Assembly (NCBI RefSeq): GCF_000423225.1 | Contig: NZ_AUHO01000007.1 | Location: 620,001 to 684,000, forward strand | Length of the DNA: 64,000 nt | Source: Kaistia adipata DSM 17808 | Lineage (GTDB): Bacteria > Pseudomonadota > Alphaproteobacteria > Rhizobiales > Kaistiaceae | Direction: 5' to 3' | Part shown: positions 17,949-25,907 of the stretch, piece after piece | Layout of the letters: every line of letters begins with the position of its first letter | Numbering within the stretch: the first letter of the stretch is position 1 | Made by a program: the position numbers and the translations under genes | Notes under the pieces: generated by a model | Database searches by the model: none | What the model saw: the letters and a program-made list of their open reading frames with translations, nothing else | Told to the model about the DNA's origin: nothing

Positions 17949-19832
17949 CTACGGACCGCCGGCGACCAGCGAATCGCGCACCTGATCGATCTCGGTAGCC
18001 AGGAAGGCGGGCACCGGCACGGAGACATGCGGTCGTGTCCGGCTCGCGATGGCGTAGCGCAGTTCGAGCAGCGCCTTCTTGAGGCGGGCCTCTCCGTCCT
18101 CGCCGAACAGGGCGCGGGCCGTTTCCGGCGCCGCCTGGGCGCCGCCATCCTCGAGCGCCCAGCAGGTTGCCAGCACCCGATAGGCGAGGCGCTGCGTGGT
18201 GACGACGGCCGGCCACATCTGCTCGGCCTGGCGGCCGCTCAGCGACGGCGAGCCGATGCTGCGGTCATAGGCCTGCAGCAGGGCGATGGCTGAGTGCTGC
18301 AGGTCGCGGCGCGCCCGCTTGGCCATCGGCGTGGTGACCTTGCCGGCCGCCATCGGCGCCAGCGTCGCCTCGATGGCGGCAAGCGTCCGCGACAGCTCCG
18401 CCCGGACGCGCGAGGAGGTCTGGCGGGGCAGCGACAGGCCGAACACGATCAAGCCGACGAGGCAGCCGATCACGGTGTCGACGCCGCGCACCCAGAGCAT
18501 GTGCGGCACGTCGGTGACCGGATGGCCGCCCGAGGCGATGGTCAGCGCCGCGGCGGTGATGAAGACCACCGCCAGCGCGTAGTTGCGTACCACCAGCATC
18601 TCGATGGTGAACTGCAGCGCCATCATGGTGGCGGCGAGCCACAGCCCCTCGGGATGCACGGTCAGGATCGCGCCGGCGAGCAGCAGGCCGACCAGCGTGC
18701 CGGCCATGCGCTCGAGGCCGCGCTGCAGGGTGCGGGCCCAGTCGAGCCCCTGATGCAGCACGAGGACGGCGGCGGCGATGCACCAATAGGCCCGCTCGAG
18801 ACCAAGGAGGGCGCCGATCGTGCCGGCGATCAGCGCGGCGACGCCGACCCGCGCCGTGACGACCAGGGCTGGCGACCAGGGACGCAGCGCCTCGCGATAG
18901 GAGGCAAGAACGCCGTGATGGCCGAGCGGCACATGGTCGGGATCGGTGCGCTCGGTGCCGGGGGCCGGCGAGCGGGCCTCGCCGCCGAGCGCGCGTGCCC
19001 GTTCGGCGAGCGAGGCCGGTATGGGCGCGCGGGCGTCCAGAGCCTCGGCGAACAGCAGGTTCAGTTCGCGGCCGATCGCGCGCAGCCGGCTGAGCGTGCC
19101 ATCCGGCCGCGGTCGCGACGGCTGGTAGGAGACGAGCGTCGTCCAGGCGTCCTGCATGGCGAGCGCCGCATTGTGGCGCGCCGCGTCCTGGGCCGGCGTT
19201 CCGACCGTCTCGATGAAGGTCGCCACCGCATTGGCCGATCGCTCGACGGCCCGGCGCTCGGGCCCGCGCGGCGAGGCGAGCGCGCCGGCCATGTGGGCGA
19301 GCCAGGCCAGCGCGCCGCCGCCCAGCACCAGCAGGCCCGTGTGGACGATGCTGAGATGCGGCGCGTGGATGGCCGTGCCGGCGGCGCAGGCGAGGATGAA
19401 CAGATAGGCGCCCGGCGGCCCGACCCGGAGCGCGTTGCAGAGAAAGGTCGCGACCGCCGCCATCACGGTGATGAAGGGCAACACCAGCCAGGCGGTCTCG
19501 GCGGCGAAGACGCCGAGACTGACCGCGATCGCGAAGGAAAGCGCCACGAGGGCCAGGAAGAAGGCGCGGTTCAGATAGGGGCGTCCGCTGCCATAGACGG
19601 CGGTGAACGCGCCGATCGTCGCCATCAGCCCGGCGGCGGTGTCGCCGACCGCCCAGCCGATGACGACCGGCAGGCCCATGCAGAGCGCGGCGCGCGCGGC
19701 GAAGGGCCAGCGTCCCTTCGCTTCGCGAAGCTGAAGCATCATGCCGAGCGTGATCGTGCTGCGCGGCGGGGGCGGGGGGATCGGGAGGGACGGCTCGCTC
19801 GGGTCGGGGATCATGCGGGGCGTGCTGGTCAT
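17949..19832 (-). CDS. FUSC family inner-membrane protein (aromatic acid exporter type)
   Basis: 627 residues. Two blocks of membrane segments (about residues 40-180 and 330-470), each followed by a cytosolic helical stretch, as in FUSC/AaeB-like proteins. Recognisable parts: GDTAAGLMATIGAFTAVYGSG in the first block; YWCIAAAVLVLHQGLDWARTLQRGLERMAGTLVGLLLAG in the second, the FUSC core. Known relatives such as AaeB export hydroxylated aromatic acids. No partner membrane-fusion gene is adjacent, so substrate and direction are not established. Start at 19832 has only a weak ribosome binding site. Confidence 0.85.
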   Translation of the reverse strand: MTSTPRMIPDPSEPSLPIPPPPPRSTITLGMMLQLREAKGRWPFAARAALCMGLPVVIGWAVGDTAAGLMATIGAFTAVYGSGRPYLNRAFFLALVALSFAIAVSLGVFAAETAWLVLPFITVMAAVATFLCNALRVGPPGAYLFILACAAGTAIHAPHLSIVHTGLLVLGGGALAWLAHMAGALASPRGPERRAVERSANAVATFIETVGTPAQDAARHNAALAMQDAWTTLVSYQPSRPRPDGTLSRLRAIGRELNLLFAEALDARAPIPASLAERARALGGEARSPAPGTERTDPDHVPLGHHGVLASYREALRPWSPALVVTARVGVAALIAGTIGALLGLERAYWCIAAAVLVLHQGLDWARTLQRGLERMAGTLVGLLLAGAILTVHPEGLWLAATMMALQFTIEMLVVRNYALAVVFITAAALTIASGGHPVTDVPHMLWVRGVDTVIGCLVGLIVFGLSLPRQTSSRVRAELSRTLAAIEATLAPMAAGKVTTPMAKRARRDLQHSAIALLQAYDRSIGSPSLSGRQAEQMWPAVVTTQRLAYRVLATCWALEDGGAQAAPETARALFGEDGEARLKKALLELRYAIASRTRPHVSVPVPAFLATEIDQVRDSLVAGGP

Positions 19833-19939
19833 GAACGGGTCTCGGCCGCCAATCCGGCAGACACGGCATCATGCCACGTTTGGGGATTCGTGGCGCCGCG
19901 TTTGTCGCCGGGCCGTAGCCCGCGCCTTGAGTACGGACC

Positions 19940-20167
19940 CTATCGATTGCGGTCGACTGGATCCTTGTCCTCTTCCTTCAGGCCGTCCTCGTCTGCTTCC
20001 TCATCCTCTTCCGGCATGTCGATCGCGTCGCGCATCGGCCGGCCGTCGGTGTCGATCAGTGAATCGAGAAAGGTCTGGTTGGCCCTGTCGTCGATCTCGG
20101 GGATGGCGTGTTCCTGCGCCGGGTCATGCGGCGGAGCGGGGTTCGGCAGGGGCTTTTTCGGGTCCAT
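19940..20167 (-). CDS. Small acidic hypothetical protein
   Basis: 75 residues from the ATG at 20167, preceded by GGAG at good spacing. The N-terminal third is Pro-rich (MDPKKPLPNPAPPHDP); the C-terminal third is very acidic (MPEEDEEADEDGLKEEDKDP). There is no membrane segment or known motif, and it is probably disordered. Similar short acidic proteins occur in Hyphomicrobiales genomes without known function. No operon partner is clear. Confidence 0.6.
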   Translation of the reverse strand: MDPKKPLPNPAPPHDPAQEHAIPEIDDRANQTFLDSLIDTDGRPMRDAIDMPEEDEEADEDGLKEEDKDPVDRNR

Positions 20168-20251
20168 CACGGATCTCCATTGCCGGGGGAATCGCGGCCA
20201 TGCGCCCTCGTTCGGCGCTAGCACCGTCACGCGCGGACGCGATGGCCCGGC

Positions 20252-20524
20252 CTAGCCGATGAGAAGGTCGTCCTGCACGCGCAGACCGCGCGCCAGAAGC
20301 CGAAGGGCGTCCTTGGAAATCAGCCATCCGGATTCACAGCGGGTGATCTGGGTCAGCGCTACCCCGGTGCGGTCGGCGAGATCCGTCTGGCTGATGCAGC
20401 GCCATTCGCGGATCGCCTTCAAGGGATGTTCGCCTGCAGCGATCTTGTCCCGGACATGGCGTGGAAGCGCTGCGGTATCGCGCGGTCCCACATTGGGCTG
20501 CTGCAGGAAATGACGAAGCTCCAT
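20252..20524 (-). CDS. Small XRE-type HTH regulator
   Basis: 90 residues from the ATG at 20524, chosen for the strong GGGAGGG upstream. The helix-turn-helix is in the C-terminal half: WRCISQTDLADRTGVALTQITRCESGWLISKDALRLLARGL (Cro/CI type). The N-terminal half (LPRHVRDKIAAGEHPLKAIREW) resembles the linker of small antitoxin-like XRE proteins. No toxin-like gene is adjacent on the same strand. A dyad at 20578-20601 may be its autoregulatory site. Confidence 0.8.
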   Translation of the reverse strand: MELRHFLQQPNVGPRDTAALPRHVRDKIAAGEHPLKAIREWRCISQTDLADRTGVALTQITRCESGWLISKDALRLLARGLRVQDDLLIG

Positions 20525-20577
20525 CTTTCCCTCCCAACCGGCGACACTCCCCTGTCGCCATGGGTAAGGAACGCACA

Positions 20578-20601
20578 AAACACTCAACTGTTCCAGTGTT
20601 T
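20578..20601. promoter_or_regulatory. Dyad AAACACT-N10-AGTGTTT
   Basis: Seven-base perfect arms with ten bases between, 54 bases upstream of the small XRE gene and just downstream of the ten-gene sugar operon. It could be the XRE operator. It could also be a weak terminator for the sugar operon, since TTTT follows on the minus strand. The sequence alone does not decide. Confidence 0.4.
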
Positions 20602-20637
20602 CGTGCGTCCGGAGGCTTCACATTTCGGCGGCGGCGG

Positions 20638-21393
20638 TCAGACCGGCGGCAGCCCCGCCCGCGCCCGGAAATCCGCCTCGCGGATGTCGAGTTCCTGGCC
20701 GGCGAGATCGTCGGCGGCGGCCGAGCAGAGATAGACGATCGCCTGGGCCGGCCCGTCGACGGAGCCGAGATTTTCCCGTGGCAGCTGGCTGACCGGGTTG
20801 ATGCCGGAGGCGCGGATCACGCCCTGCATGTCGGTGTCGACCACGCCCGGCGCGAAGCCGAAGGCGCGGATGCCGCGCGCGCCATATTCGAGCGCCAACG
20901 AGCGGGTGACCATGGCGAGGCCGGCCTTGCCGGCGCAATAGGCGCTCCAGCCTTCCATCGGCCGGTGCGCGGCGCCGGAGGAGAGGTTGACGATGGTGCC
21001 GCGTCCGTTCGCCAGCATCGCCGGCAGCACCGCGCGGATCACGGCCACGGCGCCGACGAGGTTGGCGTTGACGCTGGCCGCCCAGGCGGCCGGATCGGTC
21101 TCGTGCAGCAGGCCGATCGGCTGCACCGTGCCGGCATTGTTGACGAGGAGGGACGGGGCGCCGACCCGGGCCGTCGCCTCGGCGACCGCCGCCTCGATCG
21201 ACGCCGCGTCGGAGACGTCGCAGGCCACCGCGATCGCGCGGCCTTCGGCACAGCGCGCGGCGGTCGCCTCGGCGTCGGCAAGCCGGCGCGCCGTGACAAC
21301 AACGGTGGCGCCGGCTTCCGCCAGCGCGATCGCCGTCGCGGCGCCGATGCCGCCCTTGGCGCCCGTGACGAGTGCGATCTCTCCCTCGAGCAT
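20638..21393 (-). CDS. SDR family oxidoreductase (sugar cluster, gene 10)
   Basis: 251 residues. TGAKGGIGAAT cofactor motif, VNNAGTV, NLSSGAA with YCAGK (catalytic Ser-Tyr-Lys), PGVVDTDM. The C-terminal part resembles sepiapterin-reductase-like and YueD-like SDRs rather than FabG: the usual TGxxxxVDGG is replaced by LAGQELDIREADFR. It is last in the operon, 11 bases after the mutarotase. With the other SDR it could supply one of two oxidation steps in an oxidative sugar pathway; substrate unknown. Confidence 0.88.
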   Translation of the reverse strand: MLEGEIALVTGAKGGIGAATAIALAEAGATVVVTARRLADAEATAARCAEGRAIAVACDVSDAASIEAAVAEATARVGAPSLLVNNAGTVQPIGLLHETDPAAWAASVNANLVGAVAVIRAVLPAMLANGRGTIVNLSSGAAHRPMEGWSAYCAGKAGLAMVTRSLALEYGARGIRAFGFAPGVVDTDMQGVIRASGINPVSQLPRENLGSVDGPAQAIVYLCSAAADDLAGQELDIREADFRARAGLPPV

Positions 21394-21404
21394 CTGCTAA
21401 TTCC

Positions 21405-21719
21405 CTAGTCCATGTGCCATTGCAGCGGCAGCATATAGGCGAAGCCGGTGCGCGGGTCGCCCTCGAGCTTCATGATCGGCGCCATCGCCTCGCCCCAGCG
21501 CTTGTTGACCGGATCGTCCTTCAGATAGGCGATGGTCTTCTGGAGGTCGTCGGTCTCGAAATAGCCGATCAGCTTCAGGCCGAGGCGGAAGATCGAGTAG
21601 TTGCGGATGCCGGCCGCCTTCAGCGTCTCCAGCATCTCCGGCCAGATCTCGTCATGCGCCTTCTTGTATTCCTCCTCGCAGCCGGGACGGACTTCGAGAA
21701 CCCAGGCGTGATGTCCCAT
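21405..21719 (-). CDS. L-rhamnose mutarotase family protein
   Basis: 104 residues, matching the RhaM family (about 104 residues) throughout. MGHHAWVLEVRPGCEEEYKKAHDEIWPEMLETLKAAGI is the start, IFRLGLKLIGYFE lies in the middle and MLPLQWHMD at the end. RhaM interconverts the anomers of L-rhamnose, and relatives act on other L-sugars. Its place within a sugar operon containing dehydrogenases suggests it presents one anomer to a pyranose dehydrogenase. This is the strongest clue that the cluster's substrate is a deoxy or L-configured hexose. Confidence 0.9.
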   Translation of the reverse strand: MGHHAWVLEVRPGCEEEYKKAHDEIWPEMLETLKAAGIRNYSIFRLGLKLIGYFETDDLQKTIAYLKDDPVNKRWGEAMAPIMKLEGDPRTGFAYMLPLQWHMD

Positions 21720-21729
21720 TGTCTTCCTC

Positions 21730-22509
21730 TCAGGCGAGATAATCGTGAACGATGCGGCCGGGCACGAGCGTGAAATCGGCCTTCCAGTGCAGGCCGTCCA
21801 GCATGTCTACGACCGGCAGGCGGTGGATCGGCGCCTGCGCGTTGGGGCGCAGCTCGACCGTGCAGGGCCCGCCCCAGCATTCATGCACGACGACGTTGGA
21901 AAGCCGCCGCGCCGTCAGCTGCCGGATGGCCGGGCGCTGGTCGATGTGGTCGATGACCTTCAGGTTGATGTTCTCGGCGAAGTCGAAATGCCGGTTGAGG
22001 CTGGCGAGCGTGTCGGTGCGCTGCTTGTAGGGGAGCGTGCCGGTCAGGACGTCGATGCCGTTCCGCGCCACCGTGCCGACGACGAGGTCGCCGCGCAGCT
22101 CCAGCTTCGGCTCGCCTGATTTCTTCGGCTGGCCGTGCAGCTCGCGGCCATGCGCGACGCCGGCGTCGGAGGAAAGGAAGAGATAGGGCGAATAGGACCC
22201 TTCCGCGACACCCGGCAGGCGGCAGCCGAGCGAGACGTTGCTCTCGCCATAGGGGCCGAGCCACTCGGTGTCGTTCATCCGGTAGATATGCGCCATGACG
22301 ATGTCGCTGGTCGGTTCCAGCGGCGGCGGCAGCAGCCGCGCGACGGCGGCCTCGGTCGTCCGCCAGACCAGCGTCAGCACGTCGACATTGCGGAAGGTGA
22401 ACGGGTAGGGCGGCACCATCGGCGCGTCCCAGGGCGTCGAGAAGCCCGGCTTCAGGATGTCCTCGACGGTCAGGCGGTCGAGGCCGCCATTGCGTAGGTC
22501 CTTGCTCAT
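21730..22509 (-). CDS. Acetoacetate decarboxylase-like protein
   Basis: 259 residues of the ADC superfamily. HGRELHGQPKKSGEP at about residues 120-134 matches the GRExxGxPKK motif; K129 corresponds to the Schiff-base Lys of clostridial acetoacetate decarboxylase and K130 to its pKa-lowering neighbour. ATGA overlap with the upstream SDR indicates coupling. Some ADC-superfamily members are aldolase-dehydratases on pyruvate rather than decarboxylases. In this sugar operon a Schiff-base enzyme on a 2-keto or 2,4-diketo acid is plausible; the actual reaction is unknown. Confidence 0.85.
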   Translation of the reverse strand: MSKDLRNGGLDRLTVEDILKPGFSTPWDAPMVPPYPFTFRNVDVLTLVWRTTEAAVARLLPPPLEPTSDIVMAHIYRMNDTEWLGPYGESNVSLGCRLPGVAEGSYSPYLFLSSDAGVAHGRELHGQPKKSGEPKLELRGDLVVGTVARNGIDVLTGTLPYKQRTDTLASLNRHFDFAENINLKVIDHIDQRPAIRQLTARRLSNVVVHECWGGPCTVELRPNAQAPIHRLPVVDMLDGLHWKADFTLVPGRIVHDYLA

Positions 22510-23312
22510 TCGGTCGCATCCTGCGCGAAGCGCGCTTCCTTGGGCGGCGCGATGCCGTAGCCGACGAAGCCGCCCGTGACGTTGATCAGTTCGCCGGTGA
22601 CGAAGGAGGCTTCCGGCGAGGCGACGTAGGAGACGGCGGCGGCGACGTCCGCCGGCCGGCACCAGCGGCCGACGGGAATCGTCTTCAGCACCTGCGCCTC
22701 GAACGCCTCCCAGGACAGGCCGAGTTTCTCCGCCTTCTCGCGGAACTGCTTCTCCATGCCGGTGCCGGGGCCGACATGGCCGGGCGCGACGCCGTTCACC
22801 GTGATGCCGTAGGAGGCGAGCTCGACCGCCAGGCACTGGGTCAGGCCCCAGAGCGCGTTCTTCGAGGAAATGTAGGCGCTGGAATAGGGATTGCCGAAAT
22901 TGAGGCGGGTGATGATGTTGACGATGCGGCCGCGCTCGGCCCGCATCATCGCCCGCGCCGCCGCGCGGCAGGTCAGGAACGGCCCGCGCGCATTGACGCC
23001 CTGGATCCGGTCCCATTCCTCCGGTGTCGTGTCGACGACCAGCTTCTGCAAATGGATGCCGGCGGCGTTGACGAGGATGTCGAGGCGGCCATGCTGGTCG
23101 AGCACGGTCTCGAACGCCTGGTCGACGGAGTTCGCGTCGGTGATGTCGATGCCGACGGCGCTGCCGCCGATGGTGGCCGCGACCTCGGCCGCCAACGCCT
23201 CGTTGTAGTCCGCCGCGACGACGTGATAGCCGTCCGCCGCCAGTCGCCTGACAATCTCCGCGCCAATACCGCCGGCGCCGCCGGTCACGAGCGCAATGCC
23301 TTTTGCCGTCAC
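22506..23312 (-). CDS. SDR family oxidoreductase (sugar cluster, gene 7)
   Basis: 268 residues from the GTG at 23312. This start is chosen because GAGGGAG lies nine bases before it and it gives a GTGA overlap with the preceding stop; a GTG at 23321 has no room for a binding site. Motifs: TGGAGGIGAEIV, VNAAGIH (NNAG position), AYISSK (YxxxK), PGHVGPGTG, and TGELINVTGGFVGYG in place of the usual VDGG. The catalytic Ser region reads NIITRLNFG, so the canonical Ser is not obvious. Probably an NAD(P)-dependent sugar or sugar-acid dehydrogenase of the operon. Confidence 0.87.
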   Translation of the reverse strand: MTAKGIALVTGGAGGIGAEIVRRLAADGYHVVAADYNEALAAEVAATIGGSAVGIDITDANSVDQAFETVLDQHGRLDILVNAAGIHLQKLVVDTTPEEWDRIQGVNARGPFLTCRAAARAMMRAERGRIVNIITRLNFGNPYSSAYISSKNALWGLTQCLAVELASYGITVNGVAPGHVGPGTGMEKQFREKAEKLGLSWEAFEAQVLKTIPVGRWCRPADVAAAVSYVASPEASFVTGELINVTGGFVGYGIAPPKEARFAQDATE

Positions 23313-24121
23313 GCCAGCCACTCCCTCACGCAGTCGCGCATGTCGACGGTCTCGGTGAGTACGTCGTCATGCAGTCCGTCCATGTAGTCCTGATGCACAT
23401 ATTCGATCGCCAGATAGCCGTCGTAGCCGGCGGCCTTGAGCGTGCCGAGCATGGCGCCGAAATTGATCGTGCCGAGCGAGAGCTTGCATTGCAGCACGCC
23501 CATCCGCGCCTGGCGCAAATGCACGTGGCCGGCATGCGGCGCCAGCACGTCGATCTCCTCCTGCCGGTAGCCGAGGCAGACGAAATGCGCGTAGTCGAGC
23601 GCGAGCTTCAGCCCGGGCACGCGGTCGAGCAGCTCGAGCGTCAGCGTCGGGCTTTCGAGATAGGAATGGACATGCGGCTCGATGGTGAGCTGCACGCCTT
23701 CCGGCGCCGCGATCGCCACCAGCCGGCGCAGGCTTTCGGCCGATTCCGTCAGTGCCGACGCGCGGTCCTGGCCGGGATTGACGACGCCGGGCAGCACGAA
23801 GACGCTGCCAATGCCGGCGCGCTTCGCGAAGCGCACCACTTGACGGAAATCCGCCTCGTTGCGCTCGCGGTTGCGGGGATCGGCGAGGTTGCGGTCCGAC
23901 AGCGAGTCGCCGAACAGGTGGTAGAGATTGGGCAGCGCGACGCCGAGCTTCAGAACGCGGTCGGCCATGCCGTCCGGGTCGGCGATCAGCGCCTCCTTGT
24001 CGAGGCCGGGCTTGTAGAAATAGCCGAGGTCGAGCGCGCCGATGCCGAGGATGCGGGAGAGCCCCGCCGCCTCGTCCAGCGTCAGGCTGCGCAGCGACCA
24101 GGTGGTGAGCGACAGCTTCAT
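23309..24121 (-). CDS. Sugar phosphate isomerase/epimerase family TIM barrel
   Basis: 270 residues, AP-endonuclease-2-like TIM barrel (IolE/IolI/hydroxypyruvate-isomerase group). The metal ligands are seen in the expected order: TIEPHVHS (Glu), LALDYAHF (Asp), HVHLRQAR (His) and LAIEYVHQ (Glu). Start MKLSLTTWSLRSL agrees with the family. It overlaps the downstream SDR and is six bases from the Gfo/Idh gene. Pairing with a Gfo/Idh oxidoreductase is common in inositol-like and 3-keto-sugar pathways. The substrate cannot be named. Confidence 0.87.
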   Translation of the reverse strand: MKLSLTTWSLRSLTLDEAAGLSRILGIGALDLGYFYKPGLDKEALIADPDGMADRVLKLGVALPNLYHLFGDSLSDRNLADPRNRERNEADFRQVVRFAKRAGIGSVFVLPGVVNPGQDRASALTESAESLRRLVAIAAPEGVQLTIEPHVHSYLESPTLTLELLDRVPGLKLALDYAHFVCLGYRQEEIDVLAPHAGHVHLRQARMGVLQCKLSLGTINFGAMLGTLKAAGYDGYLAIEYVHQDYMDGLHDDVLTETVDMRDCVREWLA

Positions 24122-24126
24122 GCGCG

Positions 24127-25170
24127 TCAGACCTTCTCGACGCGGCCGCTCTCGGCCGAGCGATAGAGCGCGTCCAGAACCTCTACGGCGCGCATGCCGA
24201 CGACGCCCGGCGAGGCGTTGTGCGGGTGGAGGCCGCGGCAGAAGTCGACCAGCAAATTGACCGGCTCGATGCAGCTATAGGCGCCGGCGCCGGCGGCGAT
24301 CGGGATGATCTCGTCGGTGCCGTCGCGACGGCTGACCTCCAGCCGCTCGCGCTCGATGTCGAGCAGCAGCATGCCTTCCGAGCCGAAGATGCGCAGGTCG
24401 ATCTGGAAGCCGCGATGCTTCGGCACGGTCGACGAGCCGGAGAGCGAACCGGTGGCGCCATTGGCGAAGCGGACGACGGCGGCGTCGTAATAGTCGACAC
24501 CGGACGGCGAGCGGCCGACCATGGCGAAGACTTCCTCCGGCGCGATGTCGGCGATCTTGAACAAGAGGCCGAGCGCGTGCACCAGCTGGCCCCAGCCATA
24601 GCCGCCGGCCCGTTTCGGATCGGCCCAGGTCGAGGCCGGCGGGCGGAACATCGCGCCCTCGGTCTCCTTCATCGGCTCGCCGGCCATCAGGTCGCCGAGC
24701 GCCGAGGCCATCTGCAGCACGACGTGCTCGACCTTGCCGATCTTGCCCGAGGCGACCAGTTCGGCGGCGCTGGCGCTGAAATGCTTGAAGTTCCAGCCAT
24801 AGGGCACGACGATCTCGCGACCCCGTCCGGCCGCCGCGGCGACGATCTCGCGCGCATCGGCGGCGGTGGTGGCGAGCGGCTTTTCGACCAGCACGTGGCA
24901 GCCGGCGCGGAGCGCGGCGAGCGCATGCTCGTGATGCAGCACATGCGGCGAGGCGATGACGACGCCGTCGAGCGGCACCTCGCGCAGCATCTCGGCATAG
25001 TCCTCATAGCCGTGCTCGATGCCGAAGCGGTCCTGGATCTGCCCGAGCTCCGCCTTGCCCAGCCGGTTGACGGCGACCAGCTCGCAGTGCGGGTTGTCCT
25101 TGAGCGCCGGGATGTGGTTTTCGACCGCCCACCATCCCGCGCCGATGATGCCGATCCGCGCGCGTTTCAT
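24127..25170 (-). CDS. Gfo/Idh/MocA family oxidoreductase
   Basis: 347 residues from the ATG at 25170 (GGTGGAAG upstream; a GTG three codons earlier is possible). The N-terminal Rossmann fold starts RIGIIGAGWWAVENHIPAL, with EKPLATTAADAREIV carrying the family Lys (EKP). A C-terminal alpha/beta domain includes GGYGWGQLVHALGLL with the catalytic-region His. Members oxidise or reduce sugars, inositols and their derivatives with NAD(P). It follows the regulator by 13 bases within the operon. Confidence 0.9.
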   Translation of the reverse strand: MKRARIGIIGAGWWAVENHIPALKDNPHCELVAVNRLGKAELGQIQDRFGIEHGYEDYAEMLREVPLDGVVIASPHVLHHEHALAALRAGCHVLVEKPLATTAADAREIVAAAAGRGREIVVPYGWNFKHFSASAAELVASGKIGKVEHVVLQMASALGDLMAGEPMKETEGAMFRPPASTWADPKRAGGYGWGQLVHALGLLFKIADIAPEEVFAMVGRSPSGVDYYDAAVVRFANGATGSLSGSSTVPKHRGFQIDLRIFGSEGMLLLDIERERLEVSRRDGTDEIIPIAAGAGAYSCIEPVNLLVDFCRGLHPHNASPGVVGMRAVEVLDALYRSAESGRVEKV

Positions 25171-25183
25171 CACTTCCACCCCA

Positions 25184-25906
25184 TCACGTCTTGATATCCA
25201 TGGCGTCGACTGTCGACTGGTGCACGTTGGTCATGTGCCGGACCATCGCCGCCTCGGCGGCGTCCGGGTCGCGCGCTTCCAGCGCGGCGAGAATCTGCTC
25301 GTGGTCCCGGAAGGACTGGCCGAGCACCCCCGGCGTCTCGGCCGCGATGCGCCGGTATTCCATGCCGAGGATGTAGAGAGAGGTCGAAACCCGCACGAGG
25401 AACGGGTTCTCGGTCGCCTCCGCGATGCGGCGATGGAACTCGACGTCGGAGACGCGGAAGCCGATCGGATCGTCGAGCAGGCCGCGCTGCAGCACCAGTA
25501 GGTTCTTCAGCCGCGCCAGCTCCTCGGCCGTGATCCGCTCCGCCGCCATCCGGCCGATGCCGCCGTCGATCAGTTTTCGCGATTCGTAGAGCGCGTTGAC
25601 GTTGTCCTCGTTCAGCGTGATCAGCAGCTGCAGCGGACCGAGCAGGTCGGAGGCCTCCAGCGACGACACGAAGATGCCGCCGCCCTGGCGCACCTTGAGC
25701 ACGCCGAGGATCTGCAGGCCCCGCAGCGCCTCGCGCACGCTCGGCCGGCTGACCTGCATCGCCGCCGCTAGCTCGCGCTCCGGCGGCAGCTGGTCGCCCG
25801 GCTTCAGGTTCTTCGTTCGCACCAGGTCGAGCAGCTTCTTGGCAACCTGCTCGGCTACCGAGCTGCGCTCGATCGGTTCGAAATCGGCCGGGCCCATTTC
25901 CGCCAT
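25184..25906 (-). CDS. FadR-subfamily GntR regulator
   Basis: 240 residues. N-terminal winged helix with LKPGDQLPPERELAAAMQVSRPSVREALRGLQILGVLKVRQGGGIFV (about residues 35-81), then an FCD ligand domain with ELARLKNLL, VEFHRRIAEATEN and RDHEQILAALEARD, which hold the metal-binding His residues. It is embedded in the sugar operon directly after the permease. It is the natural candidate to bind the AATTGG-N5-CCAATT palindromes at 29735 and 29809, which have the FadR-subfamily layout. Ligand probably a sugar acid intermediate; inference. Confidence 0.9.
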   Translation of the reverse strand: MAEMGPADFEPIERSSVAEQVAKKLLDLVRTKNLKPGDQLPPERELAAAMQVSRPSVREALRGLQILGVLKVRQGGGIFVSSLEASDLLGPLQLLITLNEDNVNALYESRKLIDGGIGRMAAERITAEELARLKNLLVLQRGLLDDPIGFRVSDVEFHRRIAEATENPFLVRVSTSLYILGMEYRRIAAETPGVLGQSFRDHEQILAALEARDPDAAEAAMVRHMTNVHQSTVDAMDIKT

Positions 25907-25907
25907 G

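Noticed and set aside
20252-20524. The small XRE protein as the antitoxin of a toxin-antitoxin pair
   Set aside because: No HigB/RelE-like or other toxin-sized gene lies next to it; the upstream acidic protein gene does not resemble a toxin.
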